Below are positions 9,255 through 21,032 of a DNA stretch of 64,000 nucleotides, in pieces. The position numbers were made by a program, and so were the translations under genes. The first letter of the stretch is position 1, and each line of letters begins with the position of its first letter. Origin of the DNA: Desarmillaria ectypa. Lineage: Eukaryota > Basidiomycota > Agaricomycetes > Agaricales > Physalacriaceae. The notes beneath the pieces are model-generated. The model worked only from the letters and a program-made list of their open reading frames with translations. It was not told the DNA's origin and did no database searches. The DNA lies in the NCBI GenBank assembly GCA_030407005.1, contig JAUDYN010000003.1, positions 3,100,001 through 3,164,000 on the forward strand, written 5' to 3'.

Positions 9255-12200
9255 ATGGCTTCCATGACCCAGATTTCCGAATGCCTTGCTGCAACACTGA
9301 GCCCGAATGCCAACGAGCGGATGTCCGCAGAGCTCAAGCTCATTGAGTATTTCTCACAGCCAGGCACGCTTTTATCGATTTGACGTGAAAATTGACGTCT
9401 GACCTGTTGACACTTCTTCGTTCGATAGGGACATCTCTTGCTTTATCAGAGCTCATCGTCTCTCCAAATGTCGACATGCCACTACGCCAGATAAGTTGGC
9501 CGCGTTTTTCTCGGTTTTTGACGCGTCTTGATGACTTTCTTGTTGGTCTAAGCACTCTGCAAGCATCATCTTGAGAAAGTATGTGAGAGAGAGGTGGTCG
9601 CCGTTTTTCCAGGGATTCAAGGGAGCGGCGCCTCCCCCGGAGGTACGTTGCTTACTCTTCTGCGCGTTGCAGTGGCTGAGACCAGGAACCCACTAGATCA
9701 AAAGCCGAGTGCGACAGGCTGTATTCCAAGGCCTTTCAGATCCCAATCGAAAAATTCGGTCTCTTTGTGTGCGTCTATGCCTACTCTGATGACGATGTGG
9801 TTGAAGGACAATTCAATTAGGCCCACACTCTGACCTCCATTGCCAACTCTGATTGGCCTGATGAATATCCCGAGCTCTTGAATGACTTGATCAGCCTGCT
9901 ATCTTCAGGATCTCCAGATTCTGTTCACGGAGCCATGCAAGTCTTTACCGAGTTCATCAAGGCGGATTTGACGGAGGATCAGATACTACCGGTTTTACGA
10001 GACTTGCTACCCTCCCTGCTCTCAATCTTGGGTGCCACTGAGGTGGGTATTTCACGGTGACAATAGGCAGTGGGACAACTAACGTCATTCAAGCAACATT
10101 TGCCTTTGACGCGGGCTAGGACGATTTCAGTGTTTCGCCAATGCACAATATCATTGTTTATGGTGAAGGATCAATACCCTCAGGCAGTGAAAGAAGCCAT
10201 TGCTTCGGTTCTTCCTGTGTGGCTTGAGGCATTCAAAGTCCTCTTGAACATGGATCCTCAGCACGACGCAAACAGCTCCAACTGGGACGGTCTCGCCATT
10301 CGTATCCAAATCTTCAAGGTGATCTTTAGTACTAGGCGTAGCGTCATTCAAAAGTTTATCCTTTCTTAGACCCTCGAAACCATCCATACGAGTTTCCCTA
10401 GAGTTCTAGTGCCCTACTTTGACGATCTTCTTAGCGCTTCTATCACTCATCTTAACCTACTATATCCAACGTTCGATCGATACTACCTCACATCCAACGA
10501 GCCCATTCCTTCATCCTCTGAAGATGAGCCGGTACACCTGTCTCACCTTATCAGCTCTATCCTAGATTTCGTGGCTACCATTATACGAGGAGGAAAGGCC
10601 AAGCAGTGGTTCACACCTGAACACTCAACTGCTTTAATCGCCGCAGTTTTCAATTATGCACAAATGACCGATGAAGATGTGAGTGCCGGAGACCCTGCTC
10701 GTTATCTTATCTCAATATTCATTGTAGGAAGACACTTGGGGATCTAATGCTAATATATTCGTCGCACAAGAGGATGACGAAACTCAAGACTACAGCGTCC
10801 GAGTTGCCGGATTTGATCTGCTCGGAGTAGGTAGCCATCTTCTACAACGTAACCGTCAGTGCTAATACGGCCATATTTTCAGGCAATCATTGACAGAGCT
10901 ACGGTCCAAACTATCGTAACTTTCCACACTGTCATACAACAAGTAATACAATCGTCGGGACAAGCACGCAATGGCGGCAAAGAAGACTGGTGGCGGCCAC
11001 TAGAGGCTGGTCTAGCTGCTATTGGGTCACAGGCCGAGTCTATACAAGACTGTCTCGAAGATGAAGATGACTCGGGAAGTCCTAAACCCATTGACATCGA
11101 GAATCTACTCCGGGATGTGATTCCTTCGGTTCTAGGTCTTTCTGGTTCGTGACGTTAATCTCCCCATATTTTGATTACTTATCTCGTCTCATAGAATTCC
11201 CCTTCCTGCAAGGGCGCGGTTTCGTCTTTGCAAGTCAATATGCCAAGCTGTTGCCTATACAGTTGGCCGGTCAATATATTGATGCGGCTGTTCAGGTGAT
11301 TGAGTCGAATGAAGGTAGTATCCCTGTAAAGATATCCGCGGTGAGAGCGGTCCACAAGTAGGTCTTTTCCCGAAGAGACCCTATTGATATTAAATTAATA
11401 TTCTGCTGCTTAGCTTCTGTAATGGCACGGACGATGCGGCATTGACACCTTTCATGTCCCGTATTGCCAAAGATATGGGGCCATTCCTGCTGCACACATC
11501 CGAGGACACACTCTCCCTCGTTCTCGAAACCTTATCTGTCATCGTCGGCGTAGACGAAGGTAAATGGATGACTCCAGAGTTGGCAGACTCTTTGGTTCTG
11601 GCCATTCTGGAGGTGTGGGCTAAGAATAACAAAGGTTCGGCAATAAGTTGATTGATTAAAATTAATCTTATTAGACCATGTCATAGATCCTATCCTTCTG
11701 TCGATCTTCCCTGATATTCTGGAGTCATTAGCATCGGCTTCTGCGCTTGCCATCTACGAGGTGGTCGTAAAGCAAGCGCTGCCTTCGTTATGTAACTCTA
11801 TATCTTCTGCGTCAATTGACGAGTCGTGGATCACCAGTTCGGCCATTGACCTTGTCAACAGTCTCATCAACGGTTCGAAAAATGGACTCGGCGACGGGTT
11901 CTTTGCTCTTCTTGCTCCTCACCTATTCAAATGCCTTGGCGAGGCGGAAGACCGGGATGTGTTACAGGTGGGTCTCGTCCATGTGGCACATGTCTCATTT
12001 TCTAATGGTATCTTCACGGTAGAATGGAATTATTTGCCTGACGCTTATTGTCCGGAAAGACTGTAAACAATTATTGTCATGGTCCGACAATAATGGGCGC
12101 TCGGGATTAGATTATGTGTTAACTCTTGTTGCCAAAGTGCTGCAGGGCGAGGATGAATCTGCCGGTTTGACAATTGGTGATCTGATCATCCATTTGCTCC

Positions 12201-13303
12201 GGAGAGCAGGCGATGCTGTCCTTCCGGTGCTACCTGAACTCCTACAGGCTATGGTGAATCGTATGGTCACAGCCAAAACGGCGTCATTTGTCCAGGTACG
12301 ATCTCAGTCTCAAGACCGTTTTGAACCATACTAAATAGCAGGATCAGAGTCTTGTCATCCCGTTTGCATTTCTGATAACACATCAACGGGATACAGTGTT
12401 GTCTTTGCTTGAATCGACAAACGTCCAAGGCCGTTCGGGTTTGGAGGTCTTGATTCATACATGGTGCGAAAATGCCGAAACGTTTCAGGGTTTCTGGCCG
12501 TCACGGATCAGCACTATGGCCCTTTCGCAACTTTTCGTCTGTGAAAGGCCGTCGCTTCAGAATCTCATGGTGAAGGGTGACCTTATTGTTAAACCGGAGA
12601 CGAGAAATGGTTAGTGTCTTTCATCGACTTGTCGTCGGTCTGAGGTTCATTTTGTTTTCAATTACAAAGTCATTATGACACGGTCACGTACAAGGACGAG
12701 TGCGCGCATTCTCCCTTCCTCCATCAGGACGAATGCTGGTAAACATTCTGCTGACTCGTCTCCTTCCGCAGCGCCCACCGAGTTCACGTCCATCGTGTTC
12801 CCGGTCAAAGCACTCAAAATTTTGATTCACGACCTCCAATCCAGCAGCGAATCAGCTACGTTTGCTGCCTCTGGCGGCAACCTACCAGATGCCGACGATG
12901 ACGATGGTGTATGCATTTTCGTTTGCCTAGTTCCGGAAAATGGCCTAACCCAAATATAGGACGAGGACTGGAGTGATCCAGGGGATGGCGACAAAAGGGA
13001 CGCCGAGCTGCAATATCTGTCAGATCTCATCGGACCCAAGGGATTGGCTTTCGACAATGATGATATTTTCGAGGATAATGACGATGAAGATCTGAAGACT
13101 GATCCTATATCACAGCTGGATATGCAGGTGGGTCTCTTTATTATTGTCCCTCTCGGTAGCGGTGTACTGAAATATTTTAGGAACATCTCACCTCCTTCCT
13201 GCGGGAATGTGCTTCTAGGAACACGTCCAATTTTTCTGCGCTGGTAGAACAATTAAGCGTGGAGGAAATGGCGGTAGTTCAGGTTGTTGTCTCCCAGCAA
13301 TAG
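9255..13303 (+). CDS. Importin-9/Kap114-type karyopherin beta
   Basis: Nuclear import receptor built of HEAT repeats, for cargoes such as histones and TBP in the Kap114/importin-9 family. About 17 short exons can be chained. The start reads MTQISECLAATLSPN (exon from 9255), followed by an importin-N region with SELIVSPNVDMPLRQ, LRKYVRERWSPFF and VRQAVFQGLSDPNRKIR. The middle carries LTRARTISVFRQC and EDDETQDYSVRVAGFDLL. An acidic stretch near the end (PDADDDDG, DEDWSDPGDGD, FEDNDDEDL) is typical of this subgroup, and the stop is at 13303. Two junctions are unusual: the first intron (9364-9428) begins GC instead of GT, and the second, after LRQ at about 9496, begins ATAAGT. Introns elsewhere are regular. 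Convergent with the RS-rich gene that follows. Confidence 0.88.
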
Positions 13304-13455
13304 ATTCTCAACGGCAACTAGCGTAGATCTACCGATTGTTAAAATAATGCCTCTATGTATTCATGACCGTGATGATAAACGATATGTGTGTGCTCGATAA
13401 TGTTACAGACTTGAGATAACCAAAAAACCATAATCAAAATGAAAATGCGTGAGGT

Positions 13456-14983
13456 CTACATAGTATCTTTTCCCAGATCCCATTCCCTTACTGTTCCTCG
13501 TTTCTTGTATTCGATGTCCATGGCACTTACACCACCGGAATTCCACCTGTCGCCTACAGCCTTCGAGGAAGATATCTCCTTCTTGATCTGTTCCTTGGTC
13601 AAACCCATCCTCTCTAGTCTCTTCTTCTCCTCCTTGTCTTCCCTTCTTACCCGGATGAGTTCCAACATAGCGTCCCAGCCCTCGAACTCAGCATTATCAA
13701 TGAGCCCCGTAGCCGGGACTTTGGGCGCGCTAAGGGGTGCAACGTCTAGGCGAGGATCATACGACTCCTCAAAATACTTGTCCATCTTTGAAGGTAGCTG
13801 AACCGGGGGCTCCGGCCCAGGAGAAACAGAAGGAGATATCGACATGGGCGAAGACAATGTCGACTCCACAGACGGTGAACGAGTCTTCGGTCGCTTGGAA
13901 GGTGGTGTTAGAGATCTACGGCGACCTTCGCTCTCTTGCGACTTGGCAGGAATCGAAGGTACTTTATCTTTTGACGCCCTGAGCTTCTGCCGTAGTTCAG
14001 TTTCCTTGGACAGGTTACGCGAATCAGACAGGTTACGGGCATCAGAGGGCGATTGGTCGCGTGCGCGCTCTGATCGCGACGAAGACCGGGACCGTTTCCG
14101 CTTGGAACTTTCCCTTACTGACAAAGGACTACGGGTACGAGAATGCGAGTTGTGTCGACGCCTCGACTTAGTATGAAGGTGTCTGCGGGTGTGTCTGTGT
14201 CTGTGTCCATCAGAAGACCGCGACCTGCTTCGGGAACGGCGTGATGTGTATCTTGTTGAACGGCGGGATCGATGGGAACGAGTTGTATGCTTAGAGTCAT
14301 GGTCGTCCTGATCGCTGGAGCTTCGACTGCGACTGCGCCGCGACTTGCGTCTCGGCTCGTCCCGACTGACAGAACGGCGTCGCCGTCGCTGTTGCCTGTC
14401 ATCATCTGAATCGTCCCCGTTCCACGTCTCCCACTCCCTATGCTTCCTCTTCCTATCTTCAGTCCGCCCATCCCACCTGTCCCAGCTCTCTTTCTCAGTA
14501 GACTTTCGACTGTCCATCTTAGTTCGCCGGGCAGCAACCGCCTCCTCCGCACGTGCACGACGTTGCTTCCTCTGTAACTCCTCTTTCTCCCTCTGTATCT
14601 CCTGAGCGGAAAGAGCCTGCGCTTTTAGAATGGTTTTGTTGTGTTCGTCCGTGCTTCGAATGATAGAGGACAGGAATCGCTTGTTAGTCTTTGGGGCATT
14701 ACTATCTGAGCTGTAATTTTATGTCAATATTGAAGTCCCCGAACAAGGTTCTTACGACTCACAGTTGGCTGGAAAGGTAGGCGCGGATACCTTGTTGGCC
14801 GTACCGTTCAGCCCTCTTCTTGGCATCTCTAATCAATAGTTCGGCAACATGGTGGTCCAAGTCTTCGTCTGTTACCGTAGACGACACAGAGGTGCCCATG
14901 GAGGCCCTCACAAGATTTGACACAACCGAGGATAGCGACGACGACGACGACGACGCCATCGTGAATGTTGACTCCAAGTACAA
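13456..14983 (-). CDS. RS-rich nuclear protein, probable pre-mRNA splicing factor
   Basis: Exon 1 (14763-14983) encodes a Ser-rich start and a conserved-looking helical region ending YGQQGIRAYLSSQL; an intron at 14711-14762 follows. Exon 2 (13456-14710) begins SDSNAPKTNKRFLSSIIRST, passes through a charged coiled-coil stretch (about residues 100-145), then a long Arg/Ser-dipeptide domain with RSRSRSS-type runs and basic nuclear-localisation clusters. It ends with a conserved-looking block containing NAEFEGWDAMLELIRVRRED and AVREWDLGK-like residues. RS domains of this length are typical of splicing and nuclear-speckle proteins, so a splicing role is inferred from composition and layout; no RRM is present and I cannot name the orthologue. 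Translation may start at 14983 or at the second Met, 14959. A GAC/GTC triplet run at 14937-14955 encodes the polySer. Confidence 0.72.
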
Positions 14984-15578
14984 AAGCGGCAGCAGTCCAA
15001 TAGTCGGTGTTTGGCTCTATTTGCAAAATGTGGTAACTAACATTGTGACTGTTGAAGGTCCCCACGCCCTTATATTAAATCTACCGAGGCACCGACGGTA
15101 CTAGTGCTGTTCCGCTCAAAACGAACGAGGACCAAACTCTATGGCTATAGTCCACTCACGTGTAACCTCCGCTACGCCCAATCACAAGTTGCATTTACCT
15201 TACGCCAAATACCATCCCCCTTCAGTTAACGGTGATAACTTTAATCTATTGAATGGCAACTACTTAGTACCTAACATAGGCTATAAGGGTAACAAAGCGA
15301 ATATAACTAAATCCATGATATGCTAAACTAATTGTATAGATTGAACGAAAATGTAGTGGAATCCTCCGATGTATGTTTCCAAACGTGCCTTTTGAGCATT
15401 GACTAATAATGAATGAAGCAGTGGTGGCGGGCCCATAACAGTGAACATATCGAAGGATGACAATGCTGCATGACTCGAGACTTGCATTATAAGATGATGA
15501 TGCGGTGATGTACAAGTGATGATGTATCGTAACGGTCATGAAAGGGCGTCGTGGCACGATTAAGACGGTGTACCATCC
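14984..15578. other. Gap between two minus-strand genes
   Basis: About 600 bases that should hold the promoter of the RS-rich gene (reading left from 14983) and the 3' UTR of the F-box gene. No coding pattern or repeat was recognised. Confidence 0.4.
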
Positions 15579-17081
15579 TTAGTGAAATGGTACATGTGGT
15601 CCGGAAGCGTGGAAAGAAGATTGTGCGCGCATAACATATAGATTGGAAAGCGTTTTCCTGCGGGGATAAGTCTGCTGTTCGATTGGGTCACCTCGCTAAA
15701 AAAGAGAAAAAAAAAACTTGAGAAAATGTGGCGTTTTCCATAAGACTAAGCGACGTACCATCCATGTACGGAACACCCTAATATCCGGCGTTATTCGAAG
15801 CTCAAGGCCCCGGTAGGCGCAGGCCATCTGCAGGGATGGAAAGAGCGGATGCTGTTCACCACCCCAAAGATGAACTGTGACAGCCTTGAGGGACTTCTGA
15901 GTTTTGACAATCTCGATGACTGATTGCAACGCAGTCATCTTATTAAGCCCAAACGCTATGTGCTCCAGACGCTCTGAGACTTTTTTGAAGAGAAGGGGTG
16001 ATACGAGTGGTCGTTCCACGCTGATCTGCCGTAAACGCGGGCAACGATGCAAGGAACGGGCCGTATCTTGCCAACAGACAGGAAGCGAGACAGATTCCAG
16101 AGTGCTTCCGTACGTGTCGACGAAATACTCGAGCAGCTGCATGGACGGTTCTTGAGCGATGCCGAGAACGCGGAGACTGCCGACGGAATGATGCAGTAGC
16201 CAATCCATGAAATCTAGTGAAGGAAAGGCTTGGAAGTTCATGTGAAGTTCGCGGAGGGCGCAGGGGAAAGGGGGGAGCGTGTCAGATGGTAGCTCTGGGG
16301 CATTGCCACTAAGAACCAGAGACTTCAGCGACGGCCATATGCTGAGCAACTGTGAAATGGAGTGGCTATTTTCGGACCAGTTAGAGAACTGGAGGGCGGA
16401 GATGGCAGGACCGCATTGGAGAAGGGATAGGGTGCTCTCGTCAAACGAAGGAGCTGGACGTCGCATACGAAGGGAGTCCGGAGATCCAATGATATCCCTG
16501 CCGGGTGACACAGAACCATACAGAGCCAAGTTTAGCTCGAACAGGTTCGGGCAGAGGACGACCGCCTGGGCGAATGACTGCTCGGCAATACCAAAAGGTT
16601 GATTGTGATCCAGTATGACTCGCATTCGAACAACAGCTTCGCCAAGCATGCGACCTTGTTCAGTGATGGGATCAACTGCGTTCTGGAAAGAGAGACAAGC
16701 CGACTGGGTGCGCAAGGTAACGTTATGGAACAGCAGCTTCTGGGCGGCTGCAGACCACTCTCTGCAGACGAGGGAGCAGGCCTTGAGCAATGAATAGTCG
16801 ATGTCAAAGGTCTCGTCATAGAACGCCATCTCCATAATAGTCATGACGATCTCCAGTGGCATTCGCGACTTGGGCGGGCGCGACATGCAGGGAGCGGGAG
16901 CAGTACGTGAGGAGCGGGAAGACTGGGCAAGGGTGATGTCGAAGGAGATGTCGTGCTCAAGGACCTAACAGGAAACTGGTTAAGGATTGGAAATAAAAAA
17001 AAATATAAGGATCCAACTCACTCGTTGCTGAGCACCCGTGAAGATATTCAAGGTAGGGAGAAAGGCAAACCCCATACCCAT
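15579..17081 (-). CDS. F-box protein with leucine-rich-repeat-like region
   Basis: Substrate adaptor-type protein for SCF ubiquitin ligases. The main exon (15759-16964) contains the F-box-like motif PLEIVMTIMEMAFYDE...LLKACSLVCREWSAAAQKLLF, followed by irregular leucine-rich segments (SLKSLVLSGNAPEL, LRELHMNFQAF, LRVLGIAQEPSMQLL). A 63-nt intron (15696-15758, GTACGT...TTTTTTAG) leads to a last exon 15579-15695 ending PHVPFH. Upstream, the frame stays open from the Met at 16886 to 16964, where an acceptor fits; a 20-codon first exon at 17022-17081 starting MGMGFAFLP joins in phase. The total of 1383 nt is a multiple of three. If the upstream exon is wrong, the start is 16886. Agaricomycetes carry large, poorly conserved families of such F-box proteins, so no target can be named. 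Confidence 0.75.
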
Positions 17082-18773
17082 GTCGGTAAGTCAGGCGTGA
17101 AGCAAGAAGATAGTTCGTTCAGATTCGTCGGCGACCCAACGTCGGCCTAGAGAGCTGTAGGCAGAGGCAGAAAGCGCGACGCAGGGAAGGGGCCGCTTAT
17201 ATAGAAAGTGAACGACTCCTTGTCAGCGCAAGACAAGTACCGAATTGAGATTATGACCGTGAAACAACAAAAGGAAGAAGACGCCGCCGAAATCAGCCTA
17301 TGAATAGATATGGATCGTTTTCGATCGTGTGAATTATCCGGATCTTTGGGCCGTCATTTCCCCTTTTGGATACGCCACGGCGATCTAGTCTATGAACCCA
17401 ATCTCCGGCCATGCGCGAGCTCCAAGTGGTCGACGAGGACATTCAAGCGAGTAATCCATTTGCCACCGTCTATCCAGCATCCAAGCCCTTCCCCCCGAAT
17501 GTAGAGCCTTTTTGAGCACGGATCTTACGTTTTTCTGTTTTGCCGTCGTTTACGACATCCTCGACACAGTGGACACAGCATCACAGTGCCGAGCCTCTGA
17601 CTCGCTCGTCTCCTACTTGGGACGAACCATAATGAACCGCATATTCTACTGAGAAAACACGCGCTTGGAAAAAAAGTGGCTTCTCTAATTACCGCCTTTC
17701 CCTGATTGGCTACAGGGTCCAAAACATATCACCCCGTCCTAAATCATCCCGAATTGAAAATGTCATAACGACGGCGCCCCGAAGTTTCTGCATTCTCCGT
17801 CGAACTTAGATGACACCTCCATGATTTTCCCGTCATGCACAGCTTTGTCCCTGTATTTCCTGTCCCACCCCGTCGGACACACACGAATAGATTTGTACAC
17901 TCATTTTCTGGACTAGCCCCGTCTGCCACCGAGTTCTGCCACCGAACTCTAGATGGATCGATAAGTAGTAGTCCAAGGAACGACTACGAGGAATAACAGG
18001 GATCCCGCGATACTTTGCCGGATAGTCTAAAACTCCCTTCTATTGTCTGGGAGGTCGTCCATGTGCTACCTACCATTCATCCCAAATCCCGACGTAATTG
18101 AGGCCTCCACTCAACGATTGTGTCGGACATTAACTTGAAGATATCAGGATTCCTGGCCCCAAGGGTAGTAATACCCTACTTTATGCTCTTTTCCAAGAAA
18201 AACGACAGCATCGTGCGTACGGATGTGGCGCATTCTATGTGTTCCACTTGGAATCTTGGGGTCGACCTTTATCCAACCCAACATTTGTCCTTCCCGTCAA
18301 CTCACCTGTCCTCGAAGAGGCACAATGCACCCGGGCATCGCAACCAGTCTGTCTTCGTTGTCAACATGTTTCTCACAGACGGGTTCTGACGGATGGAAAC
18401 TTTGGAAAGTCAGCCCACCCTGGATCTGAAATTCCAGGTCGGTCCCGGTAGTTGCCTACCATGTCGCTCGTACCTTTCATTACCCTTTCTCTTCCTTAGA
18501 TAGACGTGTCCACCCATCTAAACCTTTTGACATTTGAATACATTGACCCGATGTGTGTTGTCATCTTGTGACAAGTGCACCTCCACCGTGGTCCGCCACA
18601 TTCGCTATGACACTATTCAGTGACTAAATTTCGACAGAGACCATAGCTTCCATCGCTCAATACCGTTCACTACCGTCCAGAGCGTATAAGTGAGTTCTTT
18701 CTCACTGTGAATGCACAGAGGAATAGTGCGCCACCGCCTCTAGAACCTCTTCGCGGGGGATCGTATCCGTCTG
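17082..18773. other. Gene-poor gap
   Basis: No convincing exon chain on either strand. Short open stretches exist (for example 17310-17504 and 18120-18389) but lack family similarity or a good splice pattern. The leftmost part should contain the promoter of the minus-strand F-box gene. Confidence 0.4.
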
Positions 18774-19663
18774 TTGGTTCTCAGTAACTTACCGAGGACG
18801 AATACCGCACCCTCGTTCCCAATAAATCCAGGGGTCTTTTCACGTTTTAGGGTGTGGGGCGAAGAACTCGGAGCAGACTGCACTTTGGGAGAAACTAAGT
18901 ACCAGTGGTACGGCTCCAAACTCAAACCCAGACCTGAGAGCATGCTGCAGAATTCCACTGCGATCATGCCTTCCTCCGTGAACCGAATAAACGTGACGCA
19001 AGAAAGTCCAAGTGCCTCAGTGCCTGCATCAAATTCCACATTCCATGCCTTCATGCAGGGCGACATGAAAAAAGACACCATCATTATCTTTGACAAGAGA
19101 GGTCTTAGTAGTGTGCCTAAGTATGTTGTTGGTCGTACCCGAAAAGTTAAGCTCATAAGTGCCAGTAGCAGTCCACTTCCGTTAATGTAGAGGATCTGAC
19201 TGCATCCGAGTCACCGATGGATGACCGGAAATCGAAGACGAGAGATACAGCTCTGTGCGGCTCGATAGCCGCTCGTCTCGGCATCCCTGTGAGCTCTATG
19301 CAGATTGTGCGCCCGACGGACTCAGTGCCCCCGCAGTGCTCAGGGACTAGAACTCGGACTAGAAGACAACGCACAGGCGTCGTTTCATCAACCTGACTAT
19401 TTTCCGCGACAATTGGGTGGCGTTGGAGCGATGAGGGAAAGAGGGCCGCCGGGAGAAATCAACAGCTGGCGATTCCACGTGTGCCAACGGTTCAAGGGAA
19501 GAGCGTTGAATATGTTCTGCGGCTGGCAATCCGTTCTCAATGTGGAGCATCTCACGGGACCAGACCTAGATGCAGAAAAGGAAGTGCGCGCTACCGAATG
19601 ATCTTTGGCTTACTGACAGACAATACATCTCTCGTAGGTAGACAAGGACCGAGGAATCACTGA
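18774..19663 (+). pseudogene. Possible decayed protein-coding region, no family recognised
   Basis: Frame 1 (18774-19190) reads for 138 codons with natural-looking composition (FPINPGVFSRFRVWGEE, TKYQWYGSKLKPRPES, SSVPKYVVGRTRKVKL). Just before its stop, another frame picks up at about 19181 with VNVEDLTASESPMDDRKSKT and CGSIAARLGIPVSSMQIV, open to about 19390. The two would join if one base were gained or lost near 19179. A third open segment sits at 19481-19663. An equally long minus-strand frame (18740-19156) covers the first part, so even the strand is uncertain. No domain recognised. It could be a lineage-specific gene, a relic, or chance. Confidence 0.25.
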
Positions 19664-20468
19664 CTTATGGAAGAGTTACTTCCAAAAGGTGAAGGGACTA
19701 TCACATTTCGGGTATGAGTCGCCAAAAGATTCCCAGATGGCTGGTTAGACACCGCAAGACAACAAAGGCAAGGGGTTGGTAGACCGATGATAGCTCAATC
19801 AGTTGGACGAACGTTGACAGACGATATCATTACCCCACCACCTGGCCACTGTACGGACAAGAACGAGTTCATAAATACATAGACGTGAGCACAGTCGGAT
19901 CGCAACAAGATGTATAGCAAGTATTGCTGAGAACGAGACATCTAGACATTATCTGGGGTAAAGAGGATCAAGCCAAGAGCAGAACCAGAGTTAACAATGT
20001 ATCTGTATCTTGAAGTAGAGTAAAGCTTGACACGATGATGATGTCCTGTAAGTGATAACGATCGATTAGAGCCTTTCATTGAAGATACTCTAAGCATACA
20101 CCCACAGCTAAAGGTACAGCTGCCTGAAAAGGTGAGTTCCATTGCTCGCAACGCCACAAACGCATGTAGATGCCTGCCTGCATTCTCTTCCCTCGAGAAC
20201 CCAATGCAGACACCGCGATGAGATAGGAATAGAGCTCGGTGACTCAAAATTTAGAATGCCCGAGCGAAGTGAGAGTGAAGTATTGAACGGCATTCAGCGA
20301 TGACAGCATGACTGTATGTATAGGGATAAGAGCGGATCGTCTAGAGATCGCATATCTAAAACTTACTTGCGTTCCAATCAGTTCTCGAAGAAATGTTTAT
20401 AATACATGTACACGCCATAATACACGTTCATCTTTAGCAAATGAAGAGTCTAGCAGTCTTATCGACGT
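19664..20468. other. Gap downstream of Hub1
   Basis: About 800 bases beyond the Hub1 stop, containing its presumed 3' UTR. Short minus-strand open stretches near 19942-20293 show no recognisable domain and no supporting splice pattern. I see nothing else here. Confidence 0.35.
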
Positions 20469-20850
20469 TCAGTACATCTCCAAGCTCATTCCGTCGTTAA
20501 TCTCGTAATCAGAGAGGGTGATGTGGTCCTTGTAGATGGTGTACCTGCTCGAGAAGTGAGTCAACTCATCGGGGGTACAGAGAGAGAACGGACGTACCAT
20601 TTCTTCAACTGGATCTTGGTGTGATCAGTTCCGGTTTGGGCAGCAATTAGTTTTTTGAGGTCCCCAACGGTGTCATCAGGGCTACATTTGACGCGAACTG
20701 CAGGATGCAGTCAGATGGAATGATATAGGGTACGTTCTGCGGTGACGGCTGACCTTTGCGTCCAAGACGGTCGTTGGCGATAACCTGTAGGTGTCGTCAG
20801 CACCCATTACGACACAGATAGCACGGAAAGCATACCTCAATCAAGGCCAT
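20469..20850 (-). CDS. hub1: Hub1/UBL5 ubiquitin-like splicing modifier
   Basis: A 73-residue ubiquitin-like protein that binds spliceosomal proteins such as Snu66 non-covalently and alters splice-site choice. It is too fragmented for simple ORF searches: exons 20836-20850, 20784-20754, 20697-20598 and 20554-10 (20544-20469) on the minus strand give 222 nt. The product starts [16 protein letters not shown], continues [20 protein letters not shown] and [20 protein letters not shown], and ends DGMSLEMY. These are the diagnostic Hub1 segments, including the KKWYTI...KDH block. It lacks a C-terminal Gly-Gly, as expected, since Hub1 is not conjugated like ubiquitin. The tail has a single Tyr where budding-yeast Hub1 has two. 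The start codon lies 182 bp from the divergent COG8 start, so the two probably share a promoter. Confidence 0.95.
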
Positions 20851-21032
20851 GTCAAGCGCAGTAGATAGAGATGATGGGTGTTGAGGAATAAGCACTGTTG
20901 CCGTCGCTCAACAGCCGTCAACAACGCCATATTTGCTTCCACGACGATCATGGCATAGGCCACGGTGAGTAGCTCCTCATGTTCATTGTTGAAGACGCTT
21001 AGAACTGCTGCCGGATAGCCACGACAACAAGA
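20851..21032. promoter_or_regulatory. Bidirectional promoter between Hub1 and COG8
   Basis: Only 182 bp separate the two divergent start codons (20850 minus, 21033 plus), so both 5' UTRs and core promoters must fit here. No TATA box recognised. Inferred from spacing alone. Confidence 0.5.

Noticed and set aside
13844..14176. 110-codon plus-strand frame opposite the RS-rich gene
   Set aside because: Antisense of Arg/Ser repeats; the minus-strand two-exon model joins in phase and explains the sequence.
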